Positions 56,656 through 64,000 of a stretch of 64,000 nucleotides of DNA are shown in pieces (within the stretch, counting starts at the first letter, position 1; the number at the start of each line of letters is the position of its first letter). The DNA is from Tritrichomonas musculus (lineage: Eukaryota; Parabasalia; Tritrichomonadida; Tritrichomonadidae). The translations under genes were made by a program, and so were the position numbers. The notes under the pieces were generated by a model. It saw only the letters and a list, made by a program, of their open reading frames with translations, was not told the origin of the DNA and ran no database searches. Where the stretch lies: NCBI GenBank assembly GCA_039105265.1, contig JAPFFF010000066.1, positions 310,001 to 374,000 on the forward strand, in the 5' to 3' direction.

Positions 56656-57145
56656 AATTATTTTTTTCCTTCTTCTTCTTGATTTTGAATCTTTCAACAA
56701 AAATCAAAGCAAATAATATTTTATTTTGTTTTTTAAATATTGAGCTAAAACAAGTGATTGGTTTTTTTAGGTTTCTTGTAGTCCAGAGAAACGAAAAAAG
56801 TGATTTTTGAAGAAAAATTCGTATTCTATGCTGAGATATGAATGAAATAAGAATATAAAGAACGGTGCAGGAACGAAAAGGACTCCGATATTTTTTAATG
56901 TAAGTGTGTCATCGAATGATAAACCACAGTTGAATACATAACTATAAAATATAAAAGAATGGAAGCAAACAAACTAAAATAATTTTTTTTTTTTTTTCCA
57001 ACAAAAATAAAAAAAAAGTGAAAACACATCAACCAAATTTGAATATATATATTTTGTTTATATAAAGAATAAAAGGAAAAAGAAAGTGGTTAAAATAATA
57101 TGTTAAATAATATAATTTTAAGAATGGAGAAGAGACTAATTTATT

Positions 57146-57262
57146 GAAGCGGCCATACCCGGCTGGATACATCCAGCTCCATTCCGAACCTGGAAATTAA
57201 GCAGTCGCGGGCTGCATCAGTACTGGGCTGGGTGACTTCCCGGGAACGTGTAGTGTCGCTTC
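57146..57262 (+). rRNA. 5S rRNA, unit 6 copy a
   Basis: Identical gene with normal flanks. The spacer that follows carries the transposon insertion. Confidence 0.95.
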
Positions 57263-57423
57263 CTTTTTTTTTTCTTTTATAATATATATATATAATAGAG
57301 GAATACAAATATATTTTTGTTAATTTTAATCAGAACTACATTTTAAAAATCATTAAAAAGATAAATAAAAAAGCGGTTATAATAATATGTTAAATAATAT
57401 AATTTTAAGAATGGAGAAGAGAC

Positions 57424-58326
57424 ATAGGGGTTTCGACGATAGAAAAAAACCGATAAAAAAAAACTCTGGTAAATCAATTTATAAAATATAAAAATTTAAT
57501 GTGCATAATAGTTTCTAAATAAATATAAATTTATTTTTCCAAAATGTCTATTAGCAGTGGAAATACCACTTTTTAAATTTAACAAGGTTTGTTTGATTGA
57601 TTAAAGAATCTAAAAAAGCGTATTATTTATTATATAGTTGATTATTCATTAAAACAGAAATAAAAATGATAAAAATATAGTTTTACATCAATAGAGATAT
57701 GACAATATTTAAGAAATCTGGTTTATTTAATGGCCATTTGAATTTGATTTTTTCAAGATTTGGAATATCTTAAATAATATAGCAGAGTTGATATAATTCT
57801 GGATTATGCTTCTAAAGCAATCATTCTACAAAATCAAATTAATTGTATTAAAATATATATTCGTTCTGAGTATCTAATTTTTTTTATTTTTTATAATCTT
57901 GTACAAGATTATAAAATACGCAAACCGTTATCGTAATATAATACATAAAGCGCTTTTAATACTTTGACATATGCTTTTTTTTTAAATGACTATTATTAAA
58001 TCCAACATTTTGATGTGCTATATCAGTGAAATATGATAAATTTTAGCGTATTTGTCTCCAAATTCTTCGAATTTTGAAATAACGTCCCAACTTTCTTTTG
58101 ATTCCTTTTGTTAAAATGAAAGTTAAAATTAAAATTTGGTTCAAACAGACCTTCTCAAATTAAAAAAGCGGAATCTCGACTGCCTATAGATATTTACAAT
58201 AAATAAATAAATATTTTTAAAGTTCGTATGTTTTTCTATCGAATGGCAATATTTTTTTAAAAAACCTTCAGATATTTCCTATTTTCATTCAATTTTCTGA
58301 CATTTTCTTATCGTCGAAACCCCTAT
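57424..58326. mobile_element. 903-bp inverted-repeat transposon (non-autonomous) in the 5S spacer
   Basis: Perfect 18-bp terminal inverted repeats ATAGGGGTTTCGACGATA (57424-57441, and its complement at 58309-58326), flanked by the perfect 8-bp duplication GAAGAGAC at 57416-57423 and 58327-58334. The empty site is known exactly from ten other 5S copies, where a single GAAGAGAC is present. The interior is A/T-rich with no frame of 60 codons or more, so it relies on a transposase elsewhere. An 8-bp duplication fits hAT-like or some Mutator-like families; the ends alone do not decide. Confidence 0.9.
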
Positions 58327-58343
58327 GAAGAGACTAATTTATT

Positions 58344-58460
58344 GAAGCGGCCATACCCGGCTGGATACATCCAGCTCCATTCCGAACCTGGAAATTAAGC
58401 AGTCGCGGGCTGCATCAGTACTGGGCTGGGTGACTTCCCGGGAACGTGTAGTGTCGCTTC
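58344..58460 (+). rRNA. 5S rRNA, unit 6 copy b (upstream region split by transposon)
   Basis: Gene body and T-run are intact, but the transposon ends 17 bases before the first base, so the conserved A/T-rich block upstream of -17 is displaced by about 0.9 kb. If that block is part of the promoter, this copy may be silent. Confidence 0.94.
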
Positions 58461-58874
58461 CTTTTTTTTTTCTTTTATAATATATATATATATATATATA
58501 TATCTTTATATGTTTCACTTATAGTGTTGCTTCTCTAATTTATTTTTTTTCGAAATGATTTTTTTTTGTTATTTGGTTTTAGGTAAAAAATATCATTAAT
58601 TATTATATATATTCAATTTATGGAATTATTTATGTGATAATTTTCTAAATTGATTGACTATTTATCGAAGAAAATAGATATGTGTTTTGACTATTTATCG
58701 TCATAAAAATATTGAATGAATTTCTCTCAATCATTTTCAATATATTTGAATGATTTTCTCTCAATTTTGATTCTCCCGACCATTTAACATTTGTGAGAAT
58801 GTATACAATTTTGAATGATACTAAGAAAAATGTAAATTTTAAAAATCATTTTTTTATTTGAAACACAAAAACAA

Positions 58875-60851
58875 ATGTCAGCAGTCGGAATTGATCTTGG
58901 TACTACTTATTCATGCGTCGGTGTCTTTCGACACAACAGAGTAGATATCATTGCAAACGATATGGGTAATCGTACAACGCCATCTTACGTTGCCTTCACA
59001 GATGAAGAACGTCTTGTCGGTGATGCAGCAAAGAACCAAGCAGCAATGAATCCAACAAACACAGTATTCGATGCGAAGCGTATGATTGGACGTAAGTTCT
59101 CAGATCCAATTGTTCAAAAAGATATGCAACACTGGCCATTCAAAGTTGTTCGCGGAGATGCGGACAGGCCACGAATCCAAGTCCAATGGAAAGGCGAGAC
59201 AAAACAATTCTATCCAGAAGAAATTTCAGCCATGGTTTTAGGCAAAATGAAAGAAGTCGCAGAAACACAATTGACAGAAAAAGTTACAGATGCAGTTGTT
59301 ACAGTTCCTGCTTATTTCAACGATGGACAACGTCAAGCTACGAAGGATGCAGGTGTAATTGCAGGATTGAATGTTCTTCGTATTATTAATGAACCAACAG
59401 CAGCAGCAATTGCATTCGGATTAAATGAGAAATCAGACAAAGAACGCCATGTTCTTATTTTCGATCTCGGAGGTGGTACATTCGATGTTTCACTTCTTGA
59501 TATTGATGGAGGTATGTTTGAAGTTAAAGCAACAGCAGGAGACACTCACCTTGGAGGAGAAGACTTTGATAGCAGAATGGTTAACTACTTTGCAGATCGT
59601 TTCCAAAAGAAATTCAAATGCGATCTCCGTCAGTCACCACGTGCACTAAGAACACTTCGTACAGCATGTGAACGTGCTAAGCGAACATTATCAACAGCAA
59701 CTACAGCTTCAATCATTTGTGATTCGCTTTATGAAGGACATGATTTCATGGATAACATTTCACGCGCAATGTTTGAAAACTTGAATGATGAATTATTCCG
59801 TTCAACAATGAATCCAGTTGCACAAGTTTTGAAGGATGCAAATATGTCAAAGAGTGATGTTACAGATATTGTTCTTGTTGGAGGTTCATCCAGAATTCCA
59901 CGTGTTCAACAACTACTTCAAGATTTCTTCAATGGCAAACAACCATGCCGTGGAGTTGACCCAGATGAAGCTGTTGCATATGGTGCAGCTGTTCAAGCAG
60001 CAATCATCAAAGGAGACACATCAGAAGCAGTCAAAGACATCCTTCTTCTTGATGTTGCACCACTTTCACTTGGTATTGAAACAGCAGGAGAAATCATGAC
60101 CGTTTTGATTCCTCGTAACACAACAATTCCATCTAAGAAATCACAAGTTTTCACGACATTCAGTGATAACCAGCCAGCAGTTACAATCAAAGTTTATGAA
60201 GGAGAACGTTCAAGAACACGCGATAACAATCTTCTTGGTACATTTGATTTGACAGGAATTCCGCCAGCACCAAGAGGAGTTCCACAAATTGAAGTTACAT
60301 TTGATGTCAACGCCGATGGTATTATGAATGTTTCAGCACAAGATAAATCGACCGGAAACGTTAAGAAGATCACAATTAAGAATGAGAAAGGACGTCTTTC
60401 GCAAGCAGATATTGATAAGATGGTTGCAGATGCCGAGAAATTCAAAGCACAAGATGAAGAAGTTCGTAAGAAAGTTGAAGCCAAGAATGCACTTGAAGGA
60501 TACTGCTTTGGAGTCCGTAACTCATTGTCAAACGAACAATTCGCCAACGCAATCCCACAATCAGATAAGGACACGATCAACAAAGAAATCAACGACACAC
60601 TTGCATGGATTGATGCACATCAAGATGCCGAAGTTTCAGAATTTGAAAGCAAGCAAAAAGAACTTGAAAGCAAATTAATGCCAATTATGCAACGTGCATA
60701 CCAAGGTGCTGCCCCAGGAGGATCAGCAGGAGGTCCAGGCGGAATGCCAGGTGGAATTGATCCAAACATGTTCAACCAAGGTGGATCAGGTGGAGCTGCA
60801 GGTGGATCACCAGGAGGACACAGTGGACCACGTGTTGAAGAAGTCGACTAA
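58875..60851 (+). CDS. HSP70: Cytosolic HSP70 chaperone, copy 6
   Basis: Same 658-residue protein. It shares the three synonymous changes of copy 5 and has three more of its own, also synonymous: TCT for TCC near 60133, ACG for ACA near 60154, and AAT for AAC near 60228. Homology to the other units stops in the 3' UTR at 60927, so this copy lacks the standard downstream tRNA-Phe. Confidence 0.98.
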   Translation: MSAVGIDLGTTYSCVGVFRHNRVDIIANDMGNRTTPSYVAFTDEERLVGDAAKNQAAMNPTNTVFDAKRMIGRKFSDPIVQKDMQHWPFKVVRGDADRPRIQVQWKGETKQFYPEEISAMVLGKMKEVAETQLTEKVTDAVVTVPAYFNDGQRQATKDAGVIAGLNVLRIINEPTAAAIAFGLNEKSDKERHVLIFDLGGGTFDVSLLDIDGGMFEVKATAGDTHLGGEDFDSRMVNYFADRFQKKFKCDLRQSPRALRTLRTACERAKRTLSTATTASIICDSLYEGHDFMDNISRAMFENLNDELFRSTMNPVAQVLKDANMSKSDVTDIVLVGGSSRIPRVQQLLQDFFNGKQPCRGVDPDEAVAYGAAVQAAIIKGDTSEAVKDILLLDVAPLSLGIETAGEIMTVLIPRNTTIPSKKSQVFTTFSDNQPAVTIKVYEGERSRTRDNNLLGTFDLTGIPPAPRGVPQIEVTFDVNADGIMNVSAQDKSTGNVKKITIKNEKGRLSQADIDKMVADAEKFKAQDEEVRKKVEAKNALEGYCFGVRNSLSNEQFANAIPQSDKDTINKEINDTLAWIDAHQDAEVSEFESKQKELESKLMPIMQRAYQGAAPGGSAGGPGGMPGGIDPNMFNQGGSGGAAGGSPGGHSGPRVEEVD

Positions 60852-60927
60852 ATTCCTCTGTAATTGATTTTTAACTTTATTCAACAACAAAAAAAATTGT
60901 AATTTAATAAAAACATGATAATATTTT

Positions 60928-61112
60928 TATATTCAAAACCTAATATTAAGCAAAATGCAATTAGAATAATAAAAACATTGACTTCTATTAAAAAATAATA
61001 CATTATTTATTTATAAAATTATTTACAATTATTTTATCATTCATTTCCATAATTGAGATAATATGATCGCTTATTCATTCTTTTTTTATATATCAAGCTA
61101 ATTTTACTCATT
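60928..61112. other. Right flank of the array
   Basis: Unique A/T-rich sequence between the last HSP70 and a convergent minus-strand gene. It replaces the 3' part of the array unit. Confidence 0.5.
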
Positions 61113-62687
61113 TCATTCAGGATTTGTTTGTGCTTGTTCCTGATGATTCAGAAAAGCATGCTGAAGCTGTTCTATTCGACGAAGTTGTTCCTCAAAAATG
61201 CTCAATCTTCTTCTCTCAAAACTTTCTCTTTGGTTCTCATACAATTCTCTCTGCTGTTCGAACAATCTTCTTTGCTCCTCATATTCTTGCTGTCTTTGTT
61301 CGTGTTCTTGACTTTGCTGCTCAAAACGCTGTCTTTGCTGGTCCAAATTTTGTAACTTTTCGTCGTGTTTCTGTATTTTCTGTTCTAGTAAATGTCTCAA
61401 ATTGAGAAGCTCTTGTCGATGATGTTCAAGTAGTTGATTCTGTCTTTCAAGTTGCTCTGTTTGATCTTCTGATTGATTTGATTGATTATCTTGATCAGTT
61501 TGATTATTTTGTTCGGAGTGAATTTCTTGATCTGGCTGACTATTTTGATCAGTTTGATTACTTTGTTCGGTTTGGTTGTCTTGATTTAATTGATTATTTG
61601 GATCAGATTGGTTATTTTCTTCGGATTGATTTTTTTGATCAGGCTGACTGTTTGAATTAGGTTGGTCATTTTGATTGGTTTGGTCATTTTGATCGATATT
61701 ATCTAACTGATTTAATTGATCGGATTGTTTTGTTTGATCTGTTTGTACTTGTCTTCTTTGATCTAATTCCATTTGTTGTCGGTCTAAATGTTCTTGTATC
61801 TGTTGTATTTGTTGATTTTGTTGAGTAATTAATTCTTGTTCTTCGTTTAATTGTAGTTGTTGTCGTTCGATTTGTAATCTGCTTCGTTCCAATTGTTGTT
61901 GTTCTCGTTCTAATTGCAATTGTCGACGATCAAAATTCTGTTGCCTTTGGCCAAGGCGATTTCCTCTACGTTCAAATTGTAGCTGTTCTTGATCAAGTTG
62001 TTGCCTTCTACGCTCAAAAGTCTCACGATTCTGTTGGAATAAATGCTGGTGCTGCTCGAATTGGCGGCGTTGTTCTCTTAATTCTTGAATATCTTGTACA
62101 GGTGGTTCAGGTTGAGGAACTTCGACTTCTTCTGGTTCATTTTGTTCAGTTGTGTTTTCTGGTTCAGGTTCTGTCCTATCGCCGTAAGTTGCATCAGTAT
62201 CATCGCTTAATGAATCTAAATCTGATATCATTTCAATTTCTTCATCAGAATTTAATAAAATTGGATTTAGATCGCGATTTTGGATGTTCTCTTCTGATGT
62301 TGTTATTTCAAATTCGTCATTTGAAGATAAAGAATGATCACCAACTGATTCATTATTGGATACACTTATGCTCAAAAAGTGAGTTCTGACAAAATCATTT
62401 GAATAGCGAGAAAAATTCATTTTAAAGGCGTCATCAGCTTTTGGGAATGATTTATCGGGATAAAATTGGTAATTGTAAATAATAATTGGACTATTGGTTT
62501 CTTGATCAAATTCTTCTTTAGAAATATTTTCACTATTTAAAAATTTCCCTGATCTGCAAAAATAGCATCTGTCGGCATTGAAATTATATTCGTTGAGTAG
62601 TTTTTGTTGAATTTTTTTAATTGAAATATCGTCTTCAAATGATAAATCAAAAGCTTGTCCTTGGAGAGTTATTAATTTAACAATCAT
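61113..62687 (-). CDS. Ubiquitin-like-domain, Gln-rich coiled-coil protein
   Basis: 524 residues. Residues 1-80 read as a ubiquitin-like fold (MIVKLITLQGQAFDLSFEDD, ISIKKIQQKLLNEYNF, CYFCRSGKFLNSENI). A short conserved patch, FPKADDAFKMNF, follows, then an acidic Ser/Glu/Pro linker (about 110-195). From about 200 to 310 and 415 to 515 it is a long Gln/Glu/Arg coiled coil (repeats such as RRQQLDQEQLQFERR), split by a low-complexity Asn/Gln/Asp/Ser stretch of degenerate 7-8-residue repeats (NQTDQNSQPDQ). A filament or scaffold role is plausible but unproven. The ATG at 62687 is the first of the frame and starts the ubiquitin-like strand, so the start is convincing. The patch AFKxNF after a ubiquitin-like unit is also found in the protein at 32092-35268. 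Confidence 0.7.
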   Translation of the reverse strand: MIVKLITLQGQAFDLSFEDDISIKKIQQKLLNEYNFNADRCYFCRSGKFLNSENISKEEFDQETNSPIIIYNYQFYPDKSFPKADDAFKMNFSRYSNDFVRTHFLSISVSNNESVGDHSLSSNDEFEITTSEENIQNRDLNPILLNSDEEIEMISDLDSLSDDTDATYGDRTEPEPENTTEQNEPEEVEVPQPEPPVQDIQELREQRRQFEQHQHLFQQNRETFERRRQQLDQEQLQFERRGNRLGQRQQNFDRRQLQLEREQQQLERSRLQIERQQLQLNEEQELITQQNQQIQQIQEHLDRQQMELDQRRQVQTDQTKQSDQLNQLDNIDQNDQTNQNDQPNSNSQPDQKNQSEENNQSDPNNQLNQDNQTEQSNQTDQNSQPDQEIHSEQNNQTDQDNQSNQSEDQTEQLERQNQLLEHHRQELLNLRHLLEQKIQKHDEKLQNLDQQRQRFEQQSQEHEQRQQEYEEQRRLFEQQRELYENQRESFERRRLSIFEEQLRRIEQLQHAFLNHQEQAQTNPE

Positions 62688-62981
62688 TAAAATAATTCTT
62701 TCTAATTGTAATTTTACAAATAAAATAATTTATTGAAAATTCAATGTTTTATATTAGATAACGAATATTTTAGAATTGATTATTTAGTAATTTTCAATCG
62801 ATATATTTTTACATTCTCAAATTATAATCAAAAATTAATTCTTTAGTATACCGAAAAAATATTTGATAATTGGAAAAAAAAATATTAAAATCTATTAAAT
62901 TAAACATTTATCTTCCTTAAAAATATAATTGATTGACTGAATTCTTATAAAACATTTATCTCATTATTATTAATTCATATA
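62688..62981. other. AT-rich upstream region of the coiled-coil gene
   Basis: Promoter-side spacer; no motif I can support. Confidence 0.4.
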
Positions 62982-63360
62982 CCCTTCTCCCACATAATTT
63001 CGCACAAGGGTAATTTTATAAAAGGGTAATTTATGTAGAAAAAAGTACGTTTATATTTATAATATTACAAGAAAATGATTTATTTGGGGAAGTTCTTGAG
63101 ATCGTGAAATATAAACGAAACATGTTTATATATCCTTATTAAAGAATGATTGTACAAATTTTCATCGAAATTCGTTAACCTCGATTTTCGTGATATTTAA
63201 TTATGTCTTCATTCATTAAATTTCAATGCACAATCTCTTTATATTGAATTTAAAATCCAAATACTATTATACATTTATGCTAATTATAAACTAGGTTTAA
63301 AAAAAATTACCCTTTTATTCTTTTAAAATTACCCTTGTTCGAAATTATGTGGGAAAAGGG
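62982..63360. mobile_element. 379-bp TA-flanked inverted-repeat element
   Basis: The ends CCCTTCTCCCACATAATTTC (left, 62982 on) and its complement on the right (to 63360) pair over about 45 bp with few mismatches, continuing through ACAAGGGTAATTTTA and a second AAAGGGTAAT block. TA flanks both sides (62980-62981 and 63361-63362), the duplication typical of Tc1/mariner-like elements. The interior encodes nothing. It is inserted next to, or within, the transposase relic that follows. Confidence 0.75.
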
Positions 63361-63458
63361 TAATGTATTTCTCAATACCATTCTTCTGACTACAATATTT
63401 TCACTTTTCAATTTTAATCAATATAGAAATTTACCAAATAATTTTTTCAATGAAATCA

Positions 63459-63966
63459 TTAATAGTATATCTCAAAAATATAGTAAACTCTTCCCTCATA
63501 ACCTTCTTTGCTCCATGGAGTATTTTTGTCTGCAATACGCGCAGTTTAGGCATGCAAAGATTCATTGGCATTAGTATTTAACGTCGGATCGACCTTATCA
63601 AAGATGCTCTGTGTATCAACCAAGAAGTCATGGAAATCTTCTCTAAGTTTCTTGTCATTCATTCCATTTTTCCATTCAAAGCACTTAACTTCTCCATGAT
63701 TACAAAAGCCATGCTTTCCAAGAACATGATTTTCAGTATTAAGCCATTTTGCTTTCTTTGTTTCTGCATCTAATTTTTTGTCATACAATAAATTAATGAA
63801 CCAATCATTAACATGCGTCTTTAAACCATAAAACTTTTTTTTGTATTCAATTAATGTGAAAAACATCAATGCAGAAATGCCAAATTCAATTAAGTTTCGA
63901 GCTTTCTCGTATGCTCCATTTATAAGTCGATCCCAATAGTATGGAAACCATTTTTTCCCATGGTTA

Positions 63967-63968
<2 letters not shown>
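63459..63968 (-). pseudogene. Mutator-like transposase, C-terminal part (truncated by window end)
   Basis: The minus-strand frame is open from the poly-T at the window edge: WFPYYWDRLINGAYEKARN, then HVLGKHGFCNHGEVKCFEW (the C/H-rich zinc-binding-like stretch) and LNTNANESLHA, the Asn-Glu-Ser-Leu phrase that follows it in Mutator-like transposases. One TAA (63546-63548) interrupts the frame after ESLHA, while the reading clearly continues (RIADKNTPWSKEGYEGR) to about 63459. So it is a relic or very recently disabled. It covers the part of the protein missing from the relic at 20310-21080, but the two cannot be compared directly. Confidence 0.55.

Positions 63969-63969
<1 letters not shown>

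Positions 63970-63999
<30 letters not shown>
63970..63999. repeat. Poly-T run at the window end
   Basis: About 30 T in a row before the last base. It interrupts the transposase relic and may mark an assembly end. Confidence 0.8.

Positions 64000-64000
<1 letters not shown>

Larger units (their letters stand above)
39011..60927 (+). repeat. Tandem array of composite HSP70 / 5S rRNA / tRNA-Phe units
   Basis: Six units in head-to-tail order start at 39011, 42617, 46223, 49830, 53437 and 56758. A full unit is 3606-3607 bp: 5S, 5S, HSP70, tRNA-Phe, all plus strand. The one-base differences lie in T-runs. Unit 5 is 286 bp shorter (one 5S lost), and unit 6 is longer by a 903-bp transposon plus its 8-bp duplication and stops within the HSP70 3' UTR, before its tRNA. 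Homology starts and ends sharply at 39011 and 60927. Units 1-4 appear identical except for homopolymers. This pattern shows recent amplification or ongoing homogenisation by unequal exchange. Copy number could also be affected by assembly. Confidence 0.95.

Noticed and set aside
39011-60927. CRISPR or satellite interpretation of the large repeats
   Set aside because: Units are whole gene sets of 3.6 kb with intact coding and RNA genes; neither applies.

Overview
The window looks like nuclear DNA of a parabasalid protist, most likely a tritrichomonad such as Tritrichomonas foetus. The reasons are the strong AT bias, intronless genes, BspA-like LRR_5 surface proteins, protein kinases fused to Sel1 repeats, a single-domain cytosolic Fe-SOD, and Trichomonas-type initiator motifs (TCAYTWY) a few bases upstream of several ATGs. 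The species call is inference; no rRNA large enough for placement is present.

Left part (1-18.2 kb): the N-terminal 1161 codons of a large minus-strand protein that resembles the front of BEACH-domain proteins and runs off the left edge; a DZIP1-like C2H2 gene with a stray 68-bp copy of its own coding sequence downstream; a Sel1 remnant; a pseudokinase-Sel1 gene split by a one-base frameshift; an iron superoxide dismutase; a BspA-like LRR protein; and a 1427-codon protein with a C-terminal kinase domain. Middle (18.2-24.8 kb): a gene-poor stretch filled with non-autonomous inverted-repeat elements, two of them with clear target-site duplications, and a broken Mutator-like transposase. From 24.8 to 39 kb: an FCP1/SCP-like phosphatase, a long decayed BspA-like gene with a Cys-rich stalk and membrane anchor, a second kinase-Sel1 gene lacking the catalytic-loop segment, a ubiquitin-like-domain protein, tRNA-Arg, an F5/8C (discoidin)-like protein and a HECT ubiquitin-ligase fragment.

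The centrepiece is a 22-kb tandem array (39011-60927). The unit is about 3.6 kb and carries two 5S rRNA genes, one cytosolic HSP70 gene and one tRNA-Phe gene, all on the plus strand. There are six HSP70 copies with identical predicted proteins, eleven 5S genes and five tRNA-Phe genes. Unit 5 has lost one 5S repeat, unit 6 has a 903-bp inverted-repeat transposon just upstream of its second 5S gene, and the last two HSP70 copies carry synonymous differences, as expected where homogenisation weakens toward an array end. The unit puts RNA polymerase II and III genes for ribosome, decoding and chaperone supply into one amplified segment.

To the right lie a second ubiquitin-like, Gln-rich coiled-coil protein gene, another TA-flanked inverted-repeat element, and the C-terminal part of a Mutator-like transposase that reaches the poly-T end of the window.
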